Shown here one piece after another: positions 10,055 to 18,558 of a stretch of 64,000 nucleotides of DNA. The DNA lies in assembly GCF_003201475.1 (NCBI RefSeq), contig NZ_QJJK01000002.1:434001-498000 (forward strand). Direction: 5' to 3'. Positions within the stretch are counted from its first letter, which is position 1, and the number at the start of each line of letters is the position of its first letter. The translations under genes and the position numbers were made by a program. The stretch is from Chelatococcus asaccharovorans (GTDB lineage Bacteria; Pseudomonadota; Alphaproteobacteria; Rhizobiales; Beijerinckiaceae). The notes beneath the pieces were generated by a model. The model was not told where the DNA came from. It saw only the letters and a program-made list of their open reading frames with translations, and made no database searches.

Positions 10055-10163
10055 GTGACCTGCGCGCTGCGGCGCCGGGACAGCAACGTAGATCAGGCAC
10101 CCTCTGCCATCACCGCATAGTCGGCTTTGCGGCCGTCAAAGAAAACGAGCGGACTTAGACATC

Positions 10164-11354
10164 ATGAAGATCGTCGACTTTCGCGTCACATGTGTCGCCA
10201 TACCCTTGAATGCCAAGCTGCGCCACAACCGTGGTGTTCATCCAGGCCGCTTCCAGCGCACGATCATCGAGCTCATCACCGACGATGGCATCATCGGCAT
10301 CGGCGAGGTCGGGGGCGGTGATCAGCGTCGCGCAATGGAAAAGTTCCGCCCCCATCTGATTGGGCTGGACCCTTTCCACCTGAATACCATCAAGCTGCGC
10401 GTGCTGCGCTCGACCTACTATATCTCCAATGCGCTCATCTACGCGGCGATCGAGATGGCCTGTCTCGATATCCAGGGCAAGGCGCTCGGGCGGCCGGTTC
10501 ACGATCTGCTGGGCGGCGCCGTCCGTGAGGCTGTCCCGTTCATCGGCTATCTGTTCTGGCGTTACGACAGGCCCGGTGGCGGCGACGACACCTGCGCGGA
10601 GGATGTCGCGGATCATTGCGTCGAATTGAGCGAAACGCTCGGCATCAAGGCGATGAAGCTCAAGGCGGGCGTGATGGCGCCCGAGGAAGAGGCGCGATCG
10701 CTGGAGTTGTGCCGGAAGAAGCTCGGTGACCGCTTCGGGCTGCGCATCGATCCCAACGGGGTGTGGTCCGTGCCGACGGCGACGCGGATCGGGCAGCGTC
10801 TCGAGCCGCTCGGTCTGCAGTTCTACGAGGACCCATCCTGGGGCCTCACCGGCAACGCTGCGGTCCGATCCGCCGTGCGTATTCCCATCGCGACCAACAT
10901 GTATCCCGCGCGCTTCGACGATCTGGCGCCGGGCATCCGCCTGGGGGCGGTCGATATCATCCTCACCGATCTGCACTATTGGGAGGGCCCGCGGGGCGTA
11001 TTGGAACTGGCGGCTGTGTGCCGCACCTTCGGCCTCGGCATGGCGATGCATTCCGGCACCGAATTCGGCATCGAACTCGCCGCGATGATCCACACAGCAG
11101 CCTCCATTCCGGAGATGACCTTCGAGGGCGATGCCCACTACCACTACCTGGAAGACGACATCATCGCCGGTGGAAAGATGACCTACACGGACGGCATGAT
11201 CGCGGTCCCGCAGGGTCCCGGCCTCGGGGTCGCGATCGACCAGGACAAGCTCCGCTTCTACGCGGACTATTTTGAAAAGATGGGCGACTACTACGGGAGC
11301 TGGCCGCGCGACGCCCGGCGCCCGGACTGGGTGCCCATGACCGGTGCGATCTAG
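10164..11354 (+). CDS. Enolase-superfamily acid-sugar dehydratase, glucarate-dehydratase-like
   Basis: Mandelate racemase/muconate lactonizing enzyme family protein, 396 residues. After the N-terminal capping domain, the barrel shows KxK (K165, K167), metal ligands D196 in RIDPNGVW and E222 in YEDP, the third-ligand region AVDIILTDLHYWEG and a base His296 in MAMHSGTEFG. The block ATNMYPARFDDLAPGI resembles the glucarate dehydratase subgroup. It would abstract the proton next to a carboxylate and dehydrate an aldarate or aldonate to a keto-deoxy acid. A paralogue with the same residues is at 40810. The exact substrate cannot be told. Confidence 0.87.
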   Translation: MKIVDFRVTCVAIPLNAKLRHNRGVHPGRFQRTIIELITDDGIIGIGEVGGGDQRRAMEKFRPHLIGLDPFHLNTIKLRVLRSTYYISNALIYAAIEMACLDIQGKALGRPVHDLLGGAVREAVPFIGYLFWRYDRPGGGDDTCAEDVADHCVELSETLGIKAMKLKAGVMAPEEEARSLELCRKKLGDRFGLRIDPNGVWSVPTATRIGQRLEPLGLQFYEDPSWGLTGNAAVRSAVRIPIATNMYPARFDDLAPGIRLGAVDIILTDLHYWEGPRGVLELAAVCRTFGLGMAMHSGTEFGIELAAMIHTAASIPEMTFEGDAHYHYLEDDIIAGGKMTYTDGMIAVPQGPGLGVAIDQDKLRFYADYFEKMGDYYGSWPRDARRPDWVPMTGAI

Positions 11355-11507
11355 GACCGATCGACATTCAAGAATTGCCCAAGCCATACCATCGTCATCA
11401 CCGGGCTTGTCCCGGTGATCCCGACCGGAAAGGCGCCTCCATACATCGGGATGGCCGGGACAAGCCCGGCCATGACAGCTGGATACGCTGAATGTCGATT
11501 GAACCTA
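11352..11507. repeat. MITE/REP-like repeat copy 1 (family b)
   Basis: The core 11394-11507 is a 114-bp copy of 45557-45670 in the same orientation, nearly identical through the stretch that ends GAATGTCGATTGAACCTA. Within it, ACCGGGCTTGTCCCGGT and GGCCGGGACAAGCCCGGCC are nested palindromes. This copy also has outer inverted repeats, ATCGACATTCA (11360-11370) against TGAATGTCGAT (11489-11499). It lies between the enolase-family gene and the dehydrogenase gene, inside an apparent operon. Confidence 0.85.
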
Positions 11508-11533
11508 GCGGAATGGCAGGAGATCAAAGCGCC

Positions 11534-12640
11534 ATGCGGGCCGGAGCGCTCAAGCCCGATGACCTCGCGGATATTCTCGCCGCCGTCCTTCGCGCCGCGG
11601 GTTGCGCGGCCGATATCGCGGGAGAAGTGGCTGCAGCGCTGGTCGATGCCGATCTCTCGGGCCACGGCACCCACGGATCGCGCCAGATCGACTTTTACGT
11701 CGAACGGCTGAAGCGCGGCGAGGTCGACGGGCACGCCCGTCCGACCATCGCGAGCGACACGGGCAGCCTGATCCGTATTGCCGGCAACCGCGCGTTCGGC
11801 CAGATCGCCGGCGCATTTGCCGCCCATCTCGGCGCGGAGCGTGCAAGGCGGGATGGCCTCTGCCTGATCTGCCTTGCCGGATCAGGCCACCTTGGCCGCA
11901 ACGGCCGATGGGCCGAGATCGCCGCCGCGGAGAACGTCGGCTCGCTCCATTTCGGCCAGGGGATTGCGCAGAGCGGCCCTGTCGCTCCCCATGGCGGCCG
12001 CGAGGGGCGGCTCAATACCAACCCCATCGCACTCGGCCTGCCGGGCACCACGCCCCACACGCCGATCGTGCTCGACTGCGCGACCTCGGCCGTATCGGGC
12101 AGTACGATCAAACAGGCCCATGATCGCGGGGGCCTGCTGGACGCGCCCTGTCTCGTGAGGACCGACGGCACCGTCACCGCCGATCCCGCTGCCTTCATGA
12201 CGGGCGATGCCGCCGTCATGACTTTCGGCGGCTTCAAGGGCTTCGGTCTCTCGGTCTTCAGCGAGATCCTCTCCACCATCGTCGCGACCGCCGGGGACGC
12301 CAAGCCCGCGACCAACAGCCTGTTCTCCGTCTATTTCTCCGTCGAAATGCTGATGGACATGGGGGACTATTCCGAGCGCCTTGCGGCCTATCGCGAGCGC
12401 ATCGTGACATGCCCGCCCGTGCCCGGCGGCGACGCTGTCATGCTGCCCGGGGATCGTTCCCGCAAGGCGCGCCATCAGGCAATGGAAGCGGGCTTCACCC
12501 TGTCCGCCGATTCAGCACAACACGTGCGTCGGGCCGCAGAACGCGTGGGGATTTGGGAAGACCTCGCCGACCACTACCCGCAACTGCGATATTGGAGGCA
12601 GGACCCCGACGCCGGGGGCGGCGACGGATCGATTGGATAG
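11534..12640 (+). CDS. Malate/L-lactate dehydrogenase-family oxidoreductase (Ldh2/YlbC/DpkA type)
   Basis: NAD(P)-dependent oxidoreductase of the Ldh_2 fold, whose members reduce or oxidise 2-keto/hydroxy acids, ureidoglycolate or cyclic imines. SGHGTHGSRQIDFYVERL carries the catalytic His, followed by ARRDGLCLICLAGSGHLGRNG and RLNTNPIALGLPG. The chosen ATG at 11534 (368 residues) has GGAGA about 10 bases upstream. In-frame ATGs at 11513 and 11492 exist, but the latter lies inside the repeat. Its place after the dehydratase suggests a step on the resulting keto acid, an inference. Confidence 0.82.
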   Translation: MRAGALKPDDLADILAAVLRAAGCAADIAGEVAAALVDADLSGHGTHGSRQIDFYVERLKRGEVDGHARPTIASDTGSLIRIAGNRAFGQIAGAFAAHLGAERARRDGLCLICLAGSGHLGRNGRWAEIAAAENVGSLHFGQGIAQSGPVAPHGGREGRLNTNPIALGLPGTTPHTPIVLDCATSAVSGSTIKQAHDRGGLLDAPCLVRTDGTVTADPAAFMTGDAAVMTFGGFKGFGLSVFSEILSTIVATAGDAKPATNSLFSVYFSVEMLMDMGDYSERLAAYRERIVTCPPVPGGDAVMLPGDRSRKARHQAMEAGFTLSADSAQHVRRAAERVGIWEDLADHYPQLRYWRQDPDAGGGDGSIG

Positions 12641-12666
12641 CGGCAGAGAGAAAAGGGACCAGGCCT

Positions 12667-13398
12667 GTGGTAGCAGCCAGGATAAGCGACCGACGTAGAC
12701 TGTCATCGATCGTTGCTCAGGAGATCACGAAGTGGATCATCAACGGAACCTTGAAGGCCGGCGATGCACTTCCTCCGGAAGCTGAGATCTGCCGACAGTT
12801 CAACGTCAGCAAACCGACCGCGCGCGAGGCTATCGACAATCTCAGCGTGATGGGAATCGTCAAGGTCCAGCAGGGCAAGCAAACCACCGTCAATCCTCTC
12901 AACTCGCTGGTGCTTGAGGACTTCTTCCGTTACGCGGTGCAAACCTATCCGGAAGGCCTCTACGATATCGTGGAGCTTCGCCGGGGGCTTGAGACCGAGG
13001 CCGCCGCGCTCGCCGCCGAGCGCATCACGGACGACGAGGCGCAGCTCTTGAAGGCGCTGACGGAGCGGCTGCGCGCGGGCCTCTACTCGCCAGCCGAATG
13101 GCTGTCGACGGACTATGAATTCCATGCCGCCATCGTCAGGGCCTCGAAGAACAAGCTGATCCTGCAGACCTTCAACGGTATCAGCGAGCATGTCCGCTAT
13201 GTCCAGCGCGTCTGCCACATGCAGCGCGACATGCGCGTGCCGGACTACAACATGCGCCTTCACGAAAAGATCGCCGAGGCGATTATCGCGGGGGACCCGG
13301 GGCGTACGCGAACATTGATGTTCGAGCATTTCGGCTACGTCCTGCCCTTCGTCGCCGCCATCGTGAACGACAAATCCCGCCTGAGTGAGATCTTTTGA
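12667..13398 (+). CDS. GntR-family transcriptional regulator, FadR/FCD subfamily
   Basis: DNA-binding regulator of 243 residues from a GTG start with AAGGGA upstream. A longer frame upstream overlaps the dehydrogenase gene and is not credible. The winged HTH is at about residues 8-75, with LPPEAEICRQFNVSKPTAREAIDNL. The C-terminal FCD ligand domain keeps Asp/His ligands in STDYEFHAAIVRASKN and LHEKIAEAIIAGD, so it probably binds a metal and a small acid. It is inside the operon it likely controls. The TATCTAGATA pair at 8261 and 8445 is a candidate target. Confidence 0.87.
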   Translation: MVAARISDRRRLSSIVAQEITKWIINGTLKAGDALPPEAEICRQFNVSKPTAREAIDNLSVMGIVKVQQGKQTTVNPLNSLVLEDFFRYAVQTYPEGLYDIVELRRGLETEAAALAAERITDDEAQLLKALTERLRAGLYSPAEWLSTDYEFHAAIVRASKNKLILQTFNGISEHVRYVQRVCHMQRDMRVPDYNMRLHEKIAEAIIAGDPGRTRTLMFEHFGYVLPFVAAIVNDKSRLSEIF

Positions 13399-13405
13399 GA
13401 CAGCG

Positions 13406-14356
13406 ATGGTCAAGATCCCGAAGTTCCTCCTGAGCCGGCTCGCGCAGATGCTGCCCGTTCTGTTCCTGGCATCTGTGATCGTATTCGCGATTACGAATCT
13501 GCTCCCCGGCGACCCGACCTACGCCCTGCTCGGCGAGACGGCGAGCGAGGCCGAACGCGCGGCAGCACGGGTCCGCTACGGATTGAACGATCCGCTGCCG
13601 GTGCAGTATTTTCGCTGGCTAACGACGATCCTCGGCGGGGATCTCGGACGATCACTCTACCGCAACCAGTATGTTCTCGACATGCTGATCGGCCGAATTC
13701 CGGTAACCCTCCAGCTCTGCCTTATGTCGATCACGCTCGCCGTCGCCATCGGCGTCCCCGCGGGCGTGGTCGCAGCCAAATGGCGCGGCAGCACCGCCGA
13801 TATCGTGGTCAGCGTGCTCTCCATGGCCAGCGTCGCGATGCCCTTCTTCTGGGCCGGCATCCTGCTGATCATCGTCTTCTCCCTGCATCTCGGATGGCTG
13901 CCGTCCTCCGGCTATGTGCCCTTCACGACGGACCCGCTGCGCAACCTCCAGCTCATGGTCCTGCCGTCGATCACGATCGGAACCTCCTTTGCCGGGCTGA
14001 TCATGCGGCAGGTGCGCGGTGCCATGCTCGAGATCATGAGTTTCGACTATATCCGCACGGCGCGCGCCAAGGGCGCCTCGGAGATGCGCGTCATCTTCCG
14101 GCACGGCCTTCGCAATGCGCTCATACCCGTGATCACCGTCGTCGGGCTGCAGACCGGCGCGCTCCTCGGCGGCGCGGTTGTGGTGGAATCCGTGTTCTCC
14201 CTCCCCGGGCTCGGTTCGATGATGATCGAGAGCATCTTCTCGCGCGACTATCCGGCCATCCAAGGCGCGGTCCTGTTCAGCGTCTGCTGCGTCCTGCTCG
14301 TCACCGTGATTGTCGATGTGCTCTACGCCGTCGTCGATCCGCGCATCGAATATTGA
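13406..14356 (+). CDS. Oligopeptide-type ABC importer permease (DppB-like)
   Basis: Inner-membrane permease of 316 residues with six hydrophobic segments. It begins FLLSRLAQMLPVLFLASVIVFAITNLLPGDPT, the usual DppB opening, and has the EAA loop DYIRTARAKGASEMRVIFRHGLRNALIP. The ATG at 13406 is preferred to a GTG at 13385 that overlaps the regulator gene. It would pair with the next gene product to form the pore. No ATPase gene follows in this operon. Confidence 0.9.
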   Translation: MVKIPKFLLSRLAQMLPVLFLASVIVFAITNLLPGDPTYALLGETASEAERAAARVRYGLNDPLPVQYFRWLTTILGGDLGRSLYRNQYVLDMLIGRIPVTLQLCLMSITLAVAIGVPAGVVAAKWRGSTADIVVSVLSMASVAMPFFWAGILLIIVFSLHLGWLPSSGYVPFTTDPLRNLQLMVLPSITIGTSFAGLIMRQVRGAMLEIMSFDYIRTARAKGASEMRVIFRHGLRNALIPVITVVGLQTGALLGGAVVVESVFSLPGLGSMMIESIFSRDYPAIQGAVLFSVCCVLLVTVIVDVLYAVVDPRIEY

Positions 14357-14366
14357 GGAGCATGCC

Positions 14367-15236
14367 ATGTCGATGGCCGTTGCGGCGATCCCCATTTCGC
14401 CGACCCAACGCTATATCAGGCGTTTCGCGACCCACAAGCTCGGGGTCATAGGCCTTCTCTTCCTCACACTCGTGGTCATCGCGGCCGTTTTTGCGCCTTG
14501 GGTCGCCCCCTACCCGCCCCAGCGCATATTGACGCGCGCGCTCCAGGCGCCGTCCTGGAAATACTGGTTCGGCACGGACGAGATCGGTCGCGACGTCTTC
14601 AGCCGGATCGTCTGGGGATCACAGATCTCACTGCAGGTCGTCGGTTACTCGATCGCGGGCGCCGCCATCGTCGGCGCAACCGTCGGGCTTATCGCCGGCT
14701 ATGTCGGAGGCTGGCTCGATATCATTCTGATGCGGATCATGGATGCTATCCTGGCCTTTCCGTTCCTGATCTTCGCGCTGGCAATCGTTGCCATCCTCGG
14801 ACCGTCCGTACAGAATTCCGCGATCGCCATTGCGATCGCCAAGTCGCCCGGCTTCGCGCGTATCGTGCGCAGTGAAGTCTTGAGCCTGAGAGGACGTGAA
14901 TTCATCAAGGCTGCGATTGTCCTCGGCGCCACCAATCAGCGCATCATCACGCGGCATCTCTGGCCGAATATCACGGGCAATCTGATTATCTATGCCTCGT
15001 TGAGTGGATCCACCGCGCTCATTACCGAGTCCTCGCTGTCCTTCCTCGGGCTTGGCGTGCGGCCGCCGGCCCCAAGCTGGGGCTATATGATCGCGGTGGG
15101 CATGGATCACTGGCAATATTGGTGGATGAGCGTGTTTCCGGGCCTGGCGATCTTCCTGACGGTTCTGGCCTTCAATTTCGTCGGCGATGCGCTGCGTGAT
15201 GCATCCGACTCCAAGCTCGACCTCGGCACATCCTGA
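14367..15236 (+). CDS. Oligopeptide-type ABC importer permease (DppC-like)
   Basis: Second permease, 289 residues, six hydrophobic segments. FGTDEIGRDVFSRIVWGSQISL is the DppC signature, and the EAA loop reads EFIKAAIVLGATNQRIITRHLWPNI. The ATG at 14367 has GAGGAG 8 bases upstream, and the frame before it overlaps dppB. It is ten bases after dppB and ten bases before the oxidoreductase gene, so all three are co-transcribed. Confidence 0.9.
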   Translation: MSMAVAAIPISPTQRYIRRFATHKLGVIGLLFLTLVVIAAVFAPWVAPYPPQRILTRALQAPSWKYWFGTDEIGRDVFSRIVWGSQISLQVVGYSIAGAAIVGATVGLIAGYVGGWLDIILMRIMDAILAFPFLIFALAIVAILGPSVQNSAIAIAIAKSPGFARIVRSEVLSLRGREFIKAAIVLGATNQRIITRHLWPNITGNLIIYASLSGSTALITESSLSFLGLGVRPPAPSWGYMIAVGMDHWQYWWMSVFPGLAIFLTVLAFNFVGDALRDASDSKLDLGTS

Positions 15237-15246
15237 GAGGACCACC

Positions 15247-16155
15247 GTGGGACAGGAGAACGGATCCCGCCCGTCCCGGGTGCTGGTGACGGGTGCCGCC
15301 GGGAGGCTTGGACGGCTGGCCGTCGCACATCTCAGCCAAGCGGGCCGATATCAGGTCATTGCGACCGACCGGGTGCCCCTGCCTGACGGCGTGGCAGCCG
15401 ATCTCACCCAACCGGCCCTCCAATGGGCGGGGCTCCTGGAGGATGTCGATGCCATCCTCCATTGCGCCGGCCATCGCGGGCCCGACACGACCTGGCGGGA
15501 GGCCCAGGACCTCAACCTCGATATGAGCCTGCGGCTGATGATGGCCGCGCGCCGACGGGTCAGCCGTTTTGTCTTCCTCAGTTCCAACTGGGTGATGGCG
15601 GGCCACCGCTTCACGGAGGGGGCCATCACGGCCGATCGCGATCCGGATCCCATCAACCCCTACGGCATGGCCAAGCTGGCGATCGAGCGCGTGGGCGTCG
15701 CGCTGGCCGAGGCCGGCGACTTCGACTTCGTCGCCCTCAGGATCGGCATGGTCATCGCCGATCCTCTGGAGGCCGCCCGTCGGCTTCCGTCGCTGCGCCG
15801 CTGGTCGCAGGGGATGTGGCTGAGCGGGACGGATTTCTGCGAGGGGATCGAGAAGGCTCTCACCGCGCCTATCGACAGCGCGAGCGTGCTCAATCTTGTT
15901 TCAGACAATCCCGGCACGCGCTGGGACATCTCCGAAACCATGCAAAGGATCGGCTATGCGCCCACCACCGGCTGGCAGGCCGACGTATCAGAGGCGCAGA
16001 CGAGAGCCGAGGATACCGCTGCCCGGCTTAACTGCTGTCGGGGTGAGATCATCCGGCATCTGACGGCCGGAAGCGCCGACGGATCGGATAAAGCGGCTGC
16101 GCGCTGTGTGCAAATCCTCACCCGCGCGGAGAAGGGACCGAAGGAACCGAAATAG
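15247..16155 (+). CDS. NAD-dependent epimerase/dehydratase family protein, uronate-dehydrogenase-like
   Basis: Extended SDR of 302 residues from a GTG start with GAGAGG upstream. VLVTGAAGRLGRLAVAHL is the NAD-binding glycine motif, SSNWVMAG follows the third strand, and the catalytic Tyr-Lys is YGMAK. The stretch RIGMVIADPLEAARR-LPSLRRW-SGTDFCEGIEKAL matches the plan of uronate dehydrogenases, which oxidise glucuronate or galacturonate to aldarolactones. This is a recognition from memory. Together with the glucarate-dehydratase-like gene, it suggests a uronate-to-aldarate route. A paralogue is at 42718. Confidence 0.75.
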   Translation: MGQENGSRPSRVLVTGAAGRLGRLAVAHLSQAGRYQVIATDRVPLPDGVAADLTQPALQWAGLLEDVDAILHCAGHRGPDTTWREAQDLNLDMSLRLMMAARRRVSRFVFLSSNWVMAGHRFTEGAITADRDPDPINPYGMAKLAIERVGVALAEAGDFDFVALRIGMVIADPLEAARRLPSLRRWSQGMWLSGTDFCEGIEKALTAPIDSASVLNLVSDNPGTRWDISETMQRIGYAPTTGWQADVSEAQTRAEDTAARLNCCRGEIIRHLTAGSADGSDKAAARCVQILTRAEKGPKEPK

Positions 16156-16192
16156 GTTTCAATGCGCCGCCTCCACACACGTCGCGCGCAAC

Positions 16193-16214
16193 GGCAATCG
16201 AATTGCCTTATTTT
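16193..16214 (+). terminator. Probable Rho-independent terminator before the large-protein island
   Basis: GGCAAT-CGA-ATTGCC stem-loop (16193-16207) followed directly by TTATTTT. It lies 38 bases after the uronate-dehydrogenase-like gene and before the next operon, so it separates the catabolic operon from the island. Confidence 0.6.
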
Positions 16215-16258
16215 GCTGGTCATCGTTGCCGGGCTCGGGTAGCATTCTGCCATCCTGC

Positions 16259-17272
16259 ATGGACATCGGATCGGGGTTGTCATCGATCATGCCCGTTCGC
16301 AAGACCGAAAGCCGTATTCCGGAGAATTGTCAGGCTTCCGATCTCGGACAGGCCAGCCTTTCGGCCGATGGGCGCTCGATCCTTGTATCATTCATTACAT
16401 CGCCGCTCGTTATAGGCCGCGACAATACTTTCGTCGTCTTCGTGACGGATGCGGCTGTCGCTGCCTCTCTGCAGTCATTTGAATGGTCCTTCGCGGAAAC
16501 CGGCAGCCCGCCGCATGTCGAAACGACGACCATGGGCGAGATCAGCTATCGTCCGCAGGCGACCGGACGACTGACGACAACGGTGCGCTGCCTTGACGGC
16601 GGCGGAACCGCGCTCGCGACCCTCACGCTCACGCAGGCGGTGGTTCAGCCGCATGCGGGGCTTGAGGCGATGATCGCGGCGGGCGCTGACGAGGCAGGCC
16701 CTTCGGCCGCCAATCCGGATGTGTCGCGCGAGCTCGTCAACGACTATAATATCTACTATCAGAACGCGGCCCCGCGCTCCGCCGCGGCGGATGACGGCTT
16801 CCGGCGTCTTCTCTTCGCCGTCCTGATGGAGAGCGCGCTGCAATGCGATGCCGTGCGGCGCAAGGCTGACCTTGCTGCGCTGGCTATGGTGCTGAATGCG
16901 GGCACCGCCGGTTTCGCGACCCTCGCGGGCTGTGGGCTGGGGGTGGCGGGGCTGCGTCCGGCACTCCTCGCCATGACAGTCGGCCCCTATCTGCCCTGGA
17001 CGGAACTGCCCAGCGAAGGGCCTGCCCGCAGCCTCGCCAATGAGGAACTGCGCCGCAAGACGGCCGCGCTGCCTGAGGCCGTGCGCATCGACCTCTTCAA
17101 CCTCATCCGCTTTCCCAAAAGCAGTATCACGCATTGCGGGCGGGTGATCGAGGCCCTGCGCGACCGCTATTTCAACGGGATCGATTTCAATACGGTCCTG
17201 AGCGAATTGTCCGGTACGCGCGCTCACTGGATCAACAGACATTACCGGGAAGGCCCCTTGAAACGCGGGTGA
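16259..17272 (+). CDS. Hypothetical protein, Ig-like segment plus helical domain (island gene 1)
   Basis: I do not recognise this family. The start is uncertain. ATG at 16259 gives 337 residues and ATG at 16289 gives 327. The frame upstream of both overlaps the preceding gene. An N-terminal beta-rich part (SLSADGRSILVSF to RLTTTVRCLDGGGTALATLTLTQ) looks like an Ig/PKD-type fold. The rest is helical, with a hydrophobic glycine-rich stretch (AALAMVLNAGTAGFATLAGCGLGVAGL). No signal peptide is seen. It is 42 bases upstream of the possible peptidase gene and is probably the first gene of a six-gene operon. Confidence 0.72.
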   Translation: MDIGSGLSSIMPVRKTESRIPENCQASDLGQASLSADGRSILVSFITSPLVIGRDNTFVVFVTDAAVAASLQSFEWSFAETGSPPHVETTTMGEISYRPQATGRLTTTVRCLDGGGTALATLTLTQAVVQPHAGLEAMIAAGADEAGPSAANPDVSRELVNDYNIYYQNAAPRSAAADDGFRRLLFAVLMESALQCDAVRRKADLAALAMVLNAGTAGFATLAGCGLGVAGLRPALLAMTVGPYLPWTELPSEGPARSLANEELRRKTAALPEAVRIDLFNLIRFPKSSITHCGRVIEALRDRYFNGIDFNTVLSELSGTRAHWINRHYREGPLKRG

Positions 17273-17314
17273 CAGGCAACATTCCCGCCGATCCGTGCGG
17301 GCTGGAGGGTCGGA

Positions 17315-18532
17315 ATGGGGAGGACGAGCAAGCGTTCGCAGACGGCCGGCCACGAGGCCATCCGTCAGCTTGCGCCCAATACGGCTCCCGAAGGGCCGGG
17401 GCCTGATCCCGGTGGCGGGCCAGTCTCGACCTTTCCCTTGCCGCCGGCGCTCGAGACCGCCGCGCAAGCCTTCAAGCAGCTCTTCACGGACAATGGCTCG
17501 GAATACCACCTGCTTGGCGGCCAGTTCGCCCTGGTGCGCGCCATGCGCGCCGCCCTCAAGACCAGGATTTACGATATCAACGACACCGCCCTGCGCGAGG
17601 CACTCCTGGCGCTTGTCGAAGGCGATGGCTGGGGTGATCTCTCCGGCGCGCTGCGCTCGGCCGGCGTGCGGATCGGCCAGGCCTACCAGAACGGCCTGCC
17701 TGCCGGGCACCCCGACAAGACAAAGCCGCTCGGCGTGCTGCGATCTGGCTCGACGGTCACAGGCACCACCGCCTATACGTCGGCAACGACCTCCGCACGC
17801 GCGACAATGAATGCCGCGCAGGTCTCCGCTGCCGACAAGGCCGTCGCCACCGCCGTACTCAACGATAGTACCGCCAACGGCGCGTGGGCTTATGGTCGAG
17901 TGAACCAATGGCTCGGCCAACCCAAGCTCGCCGCTGCGACATTCGACAAGGTGTCCTTGCCCCGGCAATGCGCGCTGTTTCTTGACTCGCTCGTTATGTG
18001 CGGTTCCGCGTCGCAGTTCACCGCGAAACAACTCTTGAAAACGCGCAATGTCGCTGCGCAGTCGCTGCCAGCATTCACGCCGGTCACCCTGACCAATCTG
18101 AATGCCAAGGACGACCGATCGACGACAACCAATCTGATGTTGAACTATACGCCCAGCCAGCTGCAGACTGTCGTCGCGGCCGCGAGGACGCTTCTCAGCG
18201 GCGGAGGCTATCTTGTCGCCGGCTGCTTGAGCGGCCGCAAGTACGAAGCCGGAGAACATCCGTTTCCCGAACATTACATTCTTCTCTTTGCTGCCGACGA
18301 CAATACGTTTCTGTTCTGGGACCCGGATGTTTCGGTCACCGATATCGCTGAACTGAGCGGGAAACTTGGACCTGCTATCGGAGTTCTGTTCTACGACAAT
18401 TCCGATGCCGCCCGGCCGAAGCTCTCGACCGGTCTCAATTTCAACGATCTCTCTGATGTCGACATCAGCGGGCACCATACCAAGCACCCAAAACGCCACC
18501 GTTATCAGATCGTGACCCTGCAAAAGCCATAG
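17315..18532 (+). CDS. Hypothetical protein with possible papain-like cysteine peptidase fold (island gene 2)
   Basis: Protein of 405 residues with a clear start (GGAGGG 6 bases before ATG). No family was recognised with confidence. The C-terminal half has the order Cys219 (RQCALFLDSLVMCG), His320 (EHPFPEHYILLFA) and Asp336 (FLFWDPD). Helix with Cys, strand after His, then Asp is the layout of papain-like C39/NlpC-type peptidases and transglutaminases. YLVAGCLSGRK precedes the His strand. No signal peptide. The N-terminal 40 residues are proline/glycine-rich and probably disordered. A processing or modifying role towards the large neighbours is a guess. Confidence 0.75.
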   Translation: MGRTSKRSQTAGHEAIRQLAPNTAPEGPGPDPGGGPVSTFPLPPALETAAQAFKQLFTDNGSEYHLLGGQFALVRAMRAALKTRIYDINDTALREALLALVEGDGWGDLSGALRSAGVRIGQAYQNGLPAGHPDKTKPLGVLRSGSTVTGTTAYTSATTSARATMNAAQVSAADKAVATAVLNDSTANGAWAYGRVNQWLGQPKLAAATFDKVSLPRQCALFLDSLVMCGSASQFTAKQLLKTRNVAAQSLPAFTPVTLTNLNAKDDRSTTTNLMLNYTPSQLQTVVAAARTLLSGGGYLVAGCLSGRKYEAGEHPFPEHYILLFAADDNTFLFWDPDVSVTDIAELSGKLGPAIGVLFYDNSDAARPKLSTGLNFNDLSDVDISGHHTKHPKRHRYQIVTLQKP

Positions 18533-18558
18533 CCCTTGTCTGGAGTGAGCCCTGCATC

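Noticed and set aside
16475-18523. 682-codon minus-strand open frame over island genes 1 and 2
   Set aside because: Covers two good plus-strand genes and their gap, with Arg-rich composition and no domain; a shadow.
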